Below, piece by piece: positions 17,701 through 24,926 of a DNA stretch of 64,000 nucleotides; positions within the stretch are counted from its first letter, which is position 1, and every line of letters begins with the position of its first letter. Below the pieces are notes generated by a model, which saw only the letters and a list, made by a program, of their open reading frames with translations, was not told where the DNA came from and searched no databases. The DNA comes from CAYLPJ01 sp964385465 (lineage in GTDB: Bacteria > Planctomycetota > Phycisphaerae > SM23-33), in the NCBI GenBank assembly GCA_964385465.1, contig CAYLPJ010000007.1:72817-136816 (forward strand). The letters are read 5' to 3'. A program made the position numbers and the translations under genes.

Positions 17701-19230
17701 CTGCTTGAGCACCTGCTGGATCGTCCGGTAAGCCTTCTCGTAGTCGCGGTAGCGCATCAGAAGCCGCGCCTTGGCCAGCAGGGCCGAAACGTTCCGCTGC
17801 TGGCTGGGGATGCTCAGCAGCCTGTCGAGGATCGCATCCGCCTTGCCGGGAAGATTCTGCTTCATGTAGAGGTTGATCAGCAGGTTGGCGACCTTCAGGT
17901 CGAAGCCCAAGCCGCGCAGGGCGGCCTCAAGCTGCTCCATCGCCTGCTGAGGCTTGCCTTCGGCCAGCGCGACGCGCCCGGCGGTCTTGGCCAGCATCGG
18001 GCCGCGGACATTCAGCGTGGTCAGCTTTGAGAGGCAGTCCCGGGCCTTGGCCAGAAGTTGTTCGGAGTCTCCCGTCTCCTGCTCGATCATCTCCAGCAGC
18101 ACATCGGCCAGAAGGTAGTACAGCTCGGCGCGGGTGCGGCGGGAGGACTCGCGGCTTTCGGGGTCCGCGGGTTGGGTGGCCCCGGCGGTCTCGGCTGCGG
18201 CGATGCCTTCCTCCAGGACCGCGACGGCCTGCTCGTGCTTGTCCTGGCGCATATGAATCCGTGCCTCGCGGAGGTACCCCCGCGGGTCCAGCTCATCGGC
18301 CTGGCGGACGTCCCGCAGCAGCGCCACGGCCTCGGTGGTCCGGTCGGTGGCGGCATAGTGATCCGCCAGGGCCAGCTTGCCGAGGATCGGATCCTGCTTG
18401 ATGGCGTCGTGGAGGTGCCTTTCGGCCTCGTCGTTCTGCCCGCGGGAGCGGAGATGCCTCGCGAAGCCGATCAGGATCGTCGGGTTATCGGGGACTGTAC
18501 GGACGGCCTGGCGGAACGTCTCCTCGACGCGCGCGTCGTAGCCGGTCAACTGTCCGAGAAACCTCGCCAGTCCGAGCCAATAGGTGGCGTGGTCCTTGTC
18601 CAGTTCGATGGCCCGTTCCATGTCGGCGATAGCGCCCTTGGCCTTGTCGCCGGGGATCTGTCGCGAGGCAAGCTGGCTTCGGGCGAGGCCGCGGCGGAAG
18701 CATATCTCCGCGTTGTTGGGGTCGAGTTCCAGGTAGGCGTCGGCCTCCCGGATGAACTGCTCCCAGCCCTCTCCGCGGCTCTGGAGGGCAACCTTCCAGT
18801 AGATGTCGCACAGCGTCTCCTGGGCGGGCACGAAATCCTGCTTCCGCAGCAGGGCTCGCCGCAGGTCCGAGACGGCCTGCCGGAACCGCTCGCCGCGCTG
18901 CGTCTTCGTCAGGCCCGTACCCCGTTCGGCCCAGTGGTAGCTGAACTGTCCGCGCTCGAGGTAGTAGCGGTGCATGTCCGGCACCTCGGCGCTGCGGGCG
19001 GCGTCCACGGCCCGGCTGTGAAGCTCGGCCGCGTCGCGATACCGCCCCGCCTCCTGGGCGGCCTCGGCCTGCTGCAGCAGCGCCTCGGGGTCGCGTGGGA
19101 ACAGGCGGTCCAGGAATCCGCCTGAGCCCGTGCCCCGGATGAGGATGGTCAGCACAAGGGCGACGAGGACGGCACCCATCGCGCCCAGAAGTACGGCCAC
19201 ACGTCTATTGAGTCGTTTGCGTTTCGCCAT
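14773..19230 (-). CDS. Giant membrane-anchored TPR-repeat protein (exosortase-locus type)
   Basis: The protein has 1485 residues from ATG 19230 (MAKRKRLNRR); a longer frame to 19446 overlaps epsI and looks spurious. One N-terminal membrane helix (about 10-30) is followed by some 30 tetratricopeptide-like repeats to the end. Clear units include ALNLGMALRAVRGE, AYKEFKIVAENDPGYAPAAVGLAI and YHLGWVYERLGRLDEALKQYR. No catalytic motif is visible. It resembles the large TPR protein (PrsT-like) often encoded with PEP-CTERM/exosortase systems, where a scaffold role in export is assumed. It sits between epsI (19-bp gap) and the BY-kinase-like gene (4-bp overlap), so it is co-transcribed with them. Confidence 0.85.
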   Translation of the reverse strand: MAKRKRLNRRVAVLLGAMGAVLVALVLTILIRGTGSGGFLDRLFPRDPEALLQQAEAAQEAGRYRDAAELHSRAVDAARSAEVPDMHRYYLERGQFSYHWAERGTGLTKTQRGERFRQAVSDLRRALLRKQDFVPAQETLCDIYWKVALQSRGEGWEQFIREADAYLELDPNNAEICFRRGLARSQLASRQIPGDKAKGAIADMERAIELDKDHATYWLGLARFLGQLTGYDARVEETFRQAVRTVPDNPTILIGFARHLRSRGQNDEAERHLHDAIKQDPILGKLALADHYAATDRTTEAVALLRDVRQADELDPRGYLREARIHMRQDKHEQAVAVLEEGIAAAETAGATQPADPESRESSRRTRAELYYLLADVLLEMIEQETGDSEQLLAKARDCLSKLTTLNVRGPMLAKTAGRVALAEGKPQQAMEQLEAALRGLGFDLKVANLLINLYMKQNLPGKADAILDRLLSIPSQQRNVSALLAKARLLMRYRDYEKAYRTIQQVLKQDPGNAAALNLGMALRAVRGEAPTLPEGMEPDAQTVAMLLRRASMMWLDDRQDEAIRYVEQLHQRVPGNRQVLGQLFSMYRRAQRLEDAEKLIDKALELFPDDATFQARRRLIHEQDPEKQYAILLEVADEYEPLQAALEKAEVARRYGREGEYIEFLDQAAAIDANAPAVVDSLFRYALGKKDWKLAEECIERAEKKNLDGAQGRLYQMRLAMMQRDYDTVIATALAVLQDNESRKEARVGLAQAYLQKEMFEEAYKEFKIVAENDPGYAPAAVGLAIVTGRLGKEDEHRHYVYAAHRLAPRNEYVRQEYLRYEQQDASPEELIVQRERDMKRKPNDLQNLAALARLYERVQRYADAEKMYTTVHQKSEDKLYSARLLGGFYARRGRWVDVQRVLEPLVSNWKDRVGARVLYGQLFAEVDPERARRAFEGAITADPEDARGHLGMARYWARLRNWPKAVEAMRTYIRLRPDDTAGVKELVRYALEAGQFDYAEDRIAELLEASPDDAAAITLKGVLAMKRGKYPEAHALLGRAIQNNPTYAEPLIWRAQAFLAQGDTDKAKQDLQAAKRLSNRVDVAMQLGSVYQTVKDYDKAELVYREILQENKDYTPAIDRLLSIYARRRKWGLLEELLVEAKELHPNRVAYLMAEANMWKERQNQEKMLAAMARAVQTAPDSTATLRVYLLALQEADLFDRALTVTEPYKDKPGFSGWVAAVRGAALAKAKRLDEAKAAFLKALETIRADQTLLVVHELQEAYGIEGGIEKLKAWQSELTSTWRTNLVAGVLHGEAKQFAEALEYLKRARALAGDKLSRFLAERHLGAMHYQLKQFDEAEKVYLSALKIRPDDIQILNNLAYLYTNDLNQPARALPFASRAAERRPDNAKVLDTYGWTLAKVERFADAEQALVRAVQLEKPLAASRYHLGWVYERLGRLDEALKQYRQGFEMVRDDTADPLHAPLRAALERVQREAEGGSDT

Positions 19231-19249
19231 GGATAAGTCTCGGTGGTTT

Positions 19250-20170
19250 CTACGAATCTCGGCCGCCGGAGGATTCCTCGGCGTCCAATTTCTCGATCGT
19301 CTCGGCCCTCGGCAGGGCCTCGAGGACAGGCGGCAGCATCGCCCGTACAAACTCTCTTGCGGCGGGGTCTGCGGCGCGAGGGTCGATCGCGCTATACACC
19401 CGCACGGGAGAGAACTGGATCTTCGCGAAGTACGCGTGTCGGACAAACGGCGAGGCCAGCTTAAGCCGCACGACGCTGCGTTGGCTCTCGGGGCGGCCGT
19501 TCAGGCTGAACAGGTAGTAGGTCACCACCGGCTCGGACCGCCCGTACATTTCGCGGCGGAACAGCACGCGTCGGAAGGTGAGTTCGCCGTCGTCCCAGGG
19601 GTCGTATGTTCCCGGGACGGAGATCGGCATATCCGTGGTACCCACGGGGATGAGCCCGCCGGCTTCCAGGCAGATCTCCGGAACGTGAGGCACCAGGTCC
19701 ACGCCGCCGGTGTAATAATAGACCTCGATCCGCCAGAACCGCAGTGGGTGCTGCGGCGGCAGGCGCGTGTCCTGGTAGTGGGCGGCGAACAGCCAGTTGC
19801 TCTGCCTGTCCGGCAGCAACTTCTTGTCACTGAACGTGCCGATGTCCAACTGCTCCATCGTGTCGTGCGACATCTTGATGTGCCCGTCGGGCACCCCGTC
19901 CTTCTGGCCGCCGCGCATGACCCCGTCCTCGGAAACATACGCGTACGGACCGACCCGCTCGGGAAACGAGGTCAGGCGGAACTCGTCGTTCACCTCCACG
20001 CTCGCCGGCCAGGGCACGGCCGACTTGATCGTGGCGATCCGCAGGGCGTCGACAGCGAGGGTCCAGCCGGCTGCGGCGAGGATCAGCACCCCTGCGGCGA
20101 TGCCGAAGTGAATCCACCCCGCCTTGCTGCCGGCGAGCGTTTGTGGGGTGTCGGCCCGTATGTCGGTCAT
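19250..20170 (-). CDS. epsI: EpsI-family exosortase-associated protein
   Basis: The protein has 306 residues. One N-terminal membrane helix (about 20-42) is followed by a periplasmic domain. The block IEVYYYTGGVDLVPHVPEICL (roughly 148-168) contains the aromatic run and the conserved cysteine (Cys167) of EpsI/DUF3485 proteins. EpsI is encoded beside or fused to exosortases and is needed for exopolysaccharide production in some bacteria; its biochemical role is unknown. The start overlaps the exosortase stop by 4 bp (20167-20170), so the two are translationally coupled. Confidence 0.85.
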   Translation of the reverse strand: MTDIRADTPQTLAGSKAGWIHFGIAAGVLILAAAGWTLAVDALRIATIKSAVPWPASVEVNDEFRLTSFPERVGPYAYVSEDGVMRGGQKDGVPDGHIKMSHDTMEQLDIGTFSDKKLLPDRQSNWLFAAHYQDTRLPPQHPLRFWRIEVYYYTGGVDLVPHVPEICLEAGGLIPVGTTDMPISVPGTYDPWDDGELTFRRVLFRREMYGRSEPVVTYYLFSLNGRPESQRSVVRLKLASPFVRHAYFAKIQFSPVRVYSAIDPRAADPAAREFVRAMLPPVLEALPRAETIEKLDAEESSGGRDS

Positions 20171-21219
20171 GCTCCGGCCCTCTCGATGGTCGGGGGGCCT
20201 TCCATGGCCTTCGGGGTCGCTGGGCTGGGTTCGTCGGATTCGCCGTCGGCCTCGTCGTCCGGCTCCTCATCCTCTTCCACGTACAGGGCCTGTAGCAGTC
20301 GGCTGAGCCCCAGGAGCATCAGCAGCGCGGGGATCAGCATGAGCATTCCGGTGAAGGAATGCATGAAGTCCCTGCCCAACTCCGGACGGTCCCAGACAAA
20401 CATGGTGCTGGTGATGACAACACGGAGGATGTTGCACACGACTGCGATGGGGACGCCCATGACCACCAGCGTGATCCGCTGCCAGACGGGGCGGTCGTCG
20501 AGGTAAGCCATGGCCACGCCGAGCGCGAGGAAGGCCATCAGCATCCGCATGCCGCTGCACGCCTCGGCCACCACCAGCGGCTGAGGCGTGCCGCTGACGC
20601 TGATGAGCGTCAGCGTGCTGGCCTTGGGCCCGCCCGGGATGACCACGCCGCAGGCCTTGAGGATGACGTAGGATGCCGACGCGGCGAGGTTCTGAAGCGG
20701 CAGGGCGATCTGCCCGTACAGCGTTTCGGGAATGGGCATGGCGAAGATCAGGAACACGATGGGCAGCCACGTTACGCGAATGATCCTCCATCCGCCGAGG
20801 TAGAGCACCATGCCGAAGATCGTCACGATCATGCCGACGTGGCTGGTCCAGTTGTTCTGGATCGGGTAGACGCCCACGAGCGTCTGGACGATGCCCAGCA
20901 GCAGGATCGGCAGACCGAGGATGTTCACCTTCCGCGGCGCCGACAGCAGCTCATCGCGGCGGCTGTAGAGGAAGTAGAGGCTGAACAGCGGGATGAGAAA
21001 GCCGTGGGACCAGTTGCCGTCGTTGATCCACTTGGTCGTGAGAATGCGAAACTGCCAGAAGTTCAGCCAGACGAACACCGCGGCCAGGACGGCGATCTTC
21101 ACGCACGTCCGGGCGGGAAAGCTGCCGGCCAGGTCCGGGGGTGGCGCCTCGTGGACGAGGGACGCCAGCCTCCCCGGAGCGGGCTGCTCGCTGCCGTTTT
21201 GAGCCGACGTGTCACTCAT
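20167..21219 (-). CDS. Exosortase (membrane transpeptidase-like sorting enzyme)
   Basis: The protein has 350 residues and about eight membrane helices. The catalytic triad of the exosortase/archaeosortase family is present: Cys221 in EACSGMRM, Arg266 in NILRVV and His287 in FMHSFTG. These enzymes cut proteins bearing a C-terminal PEP-CTERM-like signal and probably attach them to the envelope or to a polymer. The N-terminal 35 residues and the acidic C-terminal 40 residues are extra-membranous. It lies directly after the Wza-like gene (25-bp gap) and overlaps epsI. No protein in this window ends with a recognisable PEP-CTERM sorting signal, so its substrates are elsewhere. Confidence 0.93.
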   Translation of the reverse strand: MSDTSAQNGSEQPAPGRLASLVHEAPPPDLAGSFPARTCVKIAVLAAVFVWLNFWQFRILTTKWINDGNWSHGFLIPLFSLYFLYSRRDELLSAPRKVNILGLPILLLGIVQTLVGVYPIQNNWTSHVGMIVTIFGMVLYLGGWRIIRVTWLPIVFLIFAMPIPETLYGQIALPLQNLAASASYVILKACGVVIPGGPKASTLTLISVSGTPQPLVVAEACSGMRMLMAFLALGVAMAYLDDRPVWQRITLVVMGVPIAVVCNILRVVITSTMFVWDRPELGRDFMHSFTGMLMLIPALLMLLGLSRLLQALYVEEDEEPDDEADGESDEPSPATPKAMEGPPTIERAGA

Positions 21220-21244
21220 GCCATCCCATCGCGTCCTGGCTGGA

Positions 21245-22849
21245 TCACCATCGCGTGAACCGCCGGCTGGTGGGGGTGAAGGCCTGCGGGTCCGCGAAAT
21301 TGCGGTCGTAAATGAACCCGAAACCGTAGGACATCCGGAAGGCGTTGCGGATCACCGCGAAGAAGTTCGACCGCACGTCCGTTCCCACGGCCACGACATC
21401 GTTGGGCTTGAGGAACACGTCCGGGTCTTCGCCCTGGAAGATGGCCTCGAGGTCCAGCGGGATGATCTGCTCCTGCCGTCCGCCGATCCGGCGAATCAGC
21501 ACCGAGTTCTCCGGCCAGGCCAGCGCGTTCATGTTCCCCGCGGCAGCGACGGCCATCTTCACGGTAATCTGCCGGCCGGTCAGGGAATACACGCCCGGAC
21601 GAACGACCTCGCCCATGATGTAGAACTCGCCGACTTCGAGGGTCGGCACCTGCACGATGTCGTTATTCCGCATGACGATGTTCATGCGGGGATCGCCGCT
21701 GCGGAGCTGGTCGATGTTGATGGCGACGATGCGGGCCTGGTCGGACTTGTCCAACTCCCTCCAGCCGAACGGGTCGGCGGCGTCTTCCTCGCCCGGCTTG
21801 CCGGCCGGGGCCGGGGCCGGACGCGTTCTCGGCCCTTCCGCCGGTCGGGCCCGGACCCATTTGCCGGCCGAGTAGATCCACTTCGTACCCCCGCCCGACC
21901 CGGAGCCTCCCGAGCCGGCAGCGCCGGTCTCGCTGAACCGCATCACGCCGGGGGCCGGGCTGGTCGCCGGCGCCGTAGCCGGGGGCTTCGCATCGCCGCC
22001 CAAGGCCTCCCCCAGTTCGCGAAGGGCCGCATCCGTGTCGTCCCCCGGCCCCGGCTGCGTTGCCGGAGGGGGCGACGGAGCGGTCGTCGGCTCGGTGTCG
22101 GGGGCGATCGCCTCGGGCAGCTCGGGCAGTTCGGCCGGGCCCATCGGCGTCACGCCCGGCCTGGCCGGGCCGCCTTCAGCGGTGACCCGCTCGGCCGGGG
22201 AAGGACGGATCACATAGAGGTACTTGATGTTGCTCTGCGTGATCCCCCCGGCCAGGGCCAGGGCTTCCATGAGGCGCATGTCCTTGCGGAGGATGTTGTA
22301 CGTACCCGGGCGGGCGATGGCGCCCAGAACCGAGAACGTATTCTGCCTCTGGGCTGCCAGGGTTACCGAGATCGTCGGGTCGCGCAGGATGTCCGGGCTG
22401 TAGGCGTTGATCACGGCGTCTTTGAGCTGATCCTTGGTCAGCCCCTCGGCCTTGATGCGCTCCGGCAGCAACGGGAGGTCGACGTAGCCGCTGGCGGAGA
22501 CCTGGCGGCGCAACACGGTCTCCAGGCCCTCGTTGAACAGGTCGAGGATCGAGATGTCCAGCACATCGGTCGGACCGATGACGTAGTCCTCGTCACTGTA
22601 GGACCAGTCCCCCTCGCGAGGGAACTCGGCGTTGGGGACGAGTTCCTGGCTGCGGTCGGTCGGGCCGATGCTGCCGAGAATCGGGTTGATCGGTGAGCCC
22701 TCCGGCTTGCGGATCACCTTCTCGGGACCCAGCAGACGCGTGCGGTCGGTCTTGAACCAGTCGGCAACGGGGCCGGTGCAGCCGGCCAACAGCTGCACGG
22801 CCGCCAGAACCAGCATCATCGCGATTGCCAGGCGCGTTGGTCTACTCAC
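21245..22849 (-). CDS. Wza-like polysaccharide export lipoprotein with long inter-domain linker
   Basis: The protein has 534 residues from GTG 22849, which has GGAAGG seven bases upstream. The lipobox LLAGC places the lipidated cysteine at residue 24. A polysaccharide export domain starts at EDYVIGPTDVLDISI (about 90), then an SLBB unit (FSVLGAIARPGTY...LALAGGI). A Pro/Ala/Thr/Gly-rich stretch of about 150 residues follows, then a second SLBB unit (FYIMGEVVRPGVYSLTG). Wza-type proteins form the outer-membrane or periplasmic conduit for exopolysaccharide. Canonical proteins have no such linker between SLBB units. It is the first gene of the exosortase operon and is followed at 25 bp by the exosortase gene. 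Confidence 0.9.
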   Translation of the reverse strand: MSRPTRLAIAMMLVLAAVQLLAGCTGPVADWFKTDRTRLLGPEKVIRKPEGSPINPILGSIGPTDRSQELVPNAEFPREGDWSYSDEDYVIGPTDVLDISILDLFNEGLETVLRRQVSASGYVDLPLLPERIKAEGLTKDQLKDAVINAYSPDILRDPTISVTLAAQRQNTFSVLGAIARPGTYNILRKDMRLMEALALAGGITQSNIKYLYVIRPSPAERVTAEGGPARPGVTPMGPAELPELPEAIAPDTEPTTAPSPPPATQPGPGDDTDAALRELGEALGGDAKPPATAPATSPAPGVMRFSETGAAGSGGSGSGGGTKWIYSAGKWVRARPAEGPRTRPAPAPAGKPGEEDAADPFGWRELDKSDQARIVAINIDQLRSGDPRMNIVMRNNDIVQVPTLEVGEFYIMGEVVRPGVYSLTGRQITVKMAVAAAGNMNALAWPENSVLIRRIGGRQEQIIPLDLEAIFQGEDPDVFLKPNDVVAVGTDVRSNFFAVIRNAFRMSYGFGFIYDRNFADPQAFTPTSRRFTRW

Positions 22850-23259
22850 GGTCAACCTTCCTTCAATAACGCTCGATGTGCTTGCCGGGAAGCCAGCCGG
22901 CTGTCTCAGGCTGCTGTCCGCCGCCGTCGGAACCCGCGCCCCCGACGAAGAGCGGGATCGCGAAGGCCGTACAACACGGCCGTGCCAAAGCGGGGAAGAA
23001 CGCCATTCCACGTGTGCCTCAGTCTAAAGCAGTCCGCCTGCATTTTCCAATGCAATACCCGCACCACAATGGAGGCGGCGCACACACCGACACTGGGGGA
23101 CGTATCGGCTGTTCCCTATCACATCTTGATTGAATGGAAGGGCTTAAAACGACCCTTCAAGCCTCCGACCCACGCGGTCGAACGCGCTTGTCGGCCCCTT
23201 CTACGAGCCGGACCCCCGTGAAGGTCGCGCCCGACGGGGGAAATCCCACCTGGATGAGC
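22850..23259 (-). promoter_or_regulatory. 410-bp non-coding region upstream of the exopolysaccharide operon
   Basis: This gap is more AT-rich than its surroundings. It holds a perfect 6-bp palindrome with a 4-base loop at 23039-23054 (TGCATT-TTCC-AATGCA). It also holds a hairpin at 23137-23158 (GAAGGG, 10-base loop, CCCTTC), about 100 bp past the stop of the lipoprotein gene. The first could be an operator and the second a processing or termination site. I found no convincing -35/-10 pair. The promoter of the Wza-exosortase-EpsI-TPR-kinase operon should lie here, by position. Confidence 0.4.
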
Positions 23260-24879
23260 TCACCGCGCGACCGGAGGAGCCGCTGCGGTGACCTCCACCG
23301 CCGTCGGGCGCATGACCCGCCCTGGGAGCACGAACAGCGCCGAGCCGTCCTCAAGGCGAACGACGTCGCGAACGGCCCGGCCCTCGCTGGAGACCGCCAC
23401 CCGCCCCTGCCAGCGGCCGAGCACGCGGAACGCCGGGCGGATCAGCCCTCCGGCGGGAGGATCGATCGTGAACCGGCAGTGCCCCGCTCGCGAGCCCAGC
23501 ACATAGCAGCCGCGGGACTCGTCGAAGCCGTCGCGGTCGGCGTCCCCGGCGGCGCGGGCGTCCGGGTCGGCAAGCGTGGCCCGCAACCGTCCGGGGCGGA
23601 GGTAGGCGTCGGCGATCCGTTCGGCTTCGTCGCCGGCCGGCGGTACCATGAATCGCCACCGCCCGACCTGCCCCGGGAAGTCCCGCAAGACGTTGGCCGT
23701 GTCCACGCCTCCGCCGGCCCACGCGGCCGCCCGGTCCAAGGCGAGTTCGGCCGAGGCGATCTCCGCCCCTCCGGCGTTGTTGAGGCGGACTTCCACGACG
23801 CGCCGCCCGTCGGCGTAGAAGGTGTACTCCCATCGCACCCGTCGCACGGCCATGGACGCCCATTGGCCGGCACGGGAGGGGAAGTACCACGTCGCCGCCA
23901 GACGGACGCGAACGGCGTTGTGCTCCAGCAACTCGACCTGCCCGATGCGCCTCGAGCCCATCAACTCGACGCGTTCGCCCCGTTCCGGTGGTGGCTCGCC
24001 GGGCGCGGCCAGGCGAAGCTCCATCCGCGGGTCGTTCAGCCGCCAGAGGCCGTCGTCCCCCTGCTTGAGCAGCGTGGGCCGCCGCTCGCCGGGCAGGTGA
24101 ATTGCGTAGTCCAGACCGGCTTTGTGCAGCGTCACGCCCGGCGGGCTGGGGCGGAGCGTCCGGGCATTGTCGATGACCATGATGTCATCGAGATGGAACC
24201 ATACCGGCCCGGCGGCGTCGGTGAAGCTCAGCCGCAGTTCGCGGACCCCCGCCAGCTCCACGCCCGGGACGTCGGCCAGGCGGCGAATATCGAACTGCAC
24301 GGTGTTCCACCCCGGCCGCAGCAGCGCCCGGCCGGACTGCCATGATGCCCCGTCCGTCACAAGCCGCACCGTGGCGTCGTCCCGCAGCGCCCTGCTGTGA
24401 AGGGCCATCGACAGCACCTTGTAGCCAGTGAAGTCGTGCACGTCCTGTATGCGGAAGACCAACTCGCAACCGGCGGGGAGGGTCACCTCGAGCGCCCCGA
24501 CCCCCGTGCGGGTGACGTTGACGACGAACTCCCGCTCGGCGTCGGGCGAAGGGGGGTGAAAGTCGAACGCGGCCGCCTGCTGGAAGCCGCGGGGCCCGCC
24601 GGGTACGTCCTCGAAGTCGGCGAGCGAGGCGAACAGCCCGGTGACGGTTTCGGGGTAGGCCTTGGCCTGCTGGACGGGCAGGGGATCGATGCGCGGGGCG
24701 CTGCCGGCGGCGCCCGGTCCCATGGGGCCACCGGTGATGGCCGGGCGTTCCGGCCGGTTGGGGTCGCGCCGGCCCATCAGCCGTGCCAGCCAATCGGGCG
24801 CATCCTGCCCGCACCCGCAGCAGGCCGTGATGCAGCATGCGGCGACGGCGACGGCCAGGATGTGCCGGTGCGCGTGCAT
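23260..24879 (-). CDS. Secreted lipoprotein of unknown function
   Basis: The protein has 539 residues. The N-terminus is a lipoprotein signal (ITAC lipobox, Cys20) with several extra cysteines (15, 16, 21, 23). A flexible Gly/Pro segment follows. Residues about 110-235 look like a jelly-roll carbohydrate-binding module (LHSRALRDDATVRLVTDG, FHLDDIMVIDN). The second half is beta-rich with a DADRDGFDES acidic loop that may bind calcium. I do not recognise the overall family. It lies between secDF and the exopolysaccharide operon on the same strand, so an envelope role is possible. Confidence 0.6.
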   Translation of the reverse strand: MHAHRHILAVAVAACCITACCGCGQDAPDWLARLMGRRDPNRPERPAITGGPMGPGAAGSAPRIDPLPVQQAKAYPETVTGLFASLADFEDVPGGPRGFQQAAAFDFHPPSPDAEREFVVNVTRTGVGALEVTLPAGCELVFRIQDVHDFTGYKVLSMALHSRALRDDATVRLVTDGASWQSGRALLRPGWNTVQFDIRRLADVPGVELAGVRELRLSFTDAAGPVWFHLDDIMVIDNARTLRPSPPGVTLHKAGLDYAIHLPGERRPTLLKQGDDGLWRLNDPRMELRLAAPGEPPPERGERVELMGSRRIGQVELLEHNAVRVRLAATWYFPSRAGQWASMAVRRVRWEYTFYADGRRVVEVRLNNAGGAEIASAELALDRAAAWAGGGVDTANVLRDFPGQVGRWRFMVPPAGDEAERIADAYLRPGRLRATLADPDARAAGDADRDGFDESRGCYVLGSRAGHCRFTIDPPAGGLIRPAFRVLGRWQGRVAVSSEGRAVRDVVRLEDGSALFVLPGRVMRPTAVEVTAAAPPVAR

Positions 24880-24926
24880 CGTCTCGCGTTGCCGGCGCGG
24901 TCTGCGCCGGCGTTGTCGCAGCGGGG

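Noticed and set aside
15451..18030. An 859-codon + strand frame over the TPR gene
   Set aside because: It mirrors TPR periodicity in reverse complement and has no domain of its own.
22970..22990. A TGGCAC element suggesting a sigma-54 promoter for the exopolysaccharide operon
   Set aside because: The spacing to the TTG following it does not fit the -24/-12 pattern.
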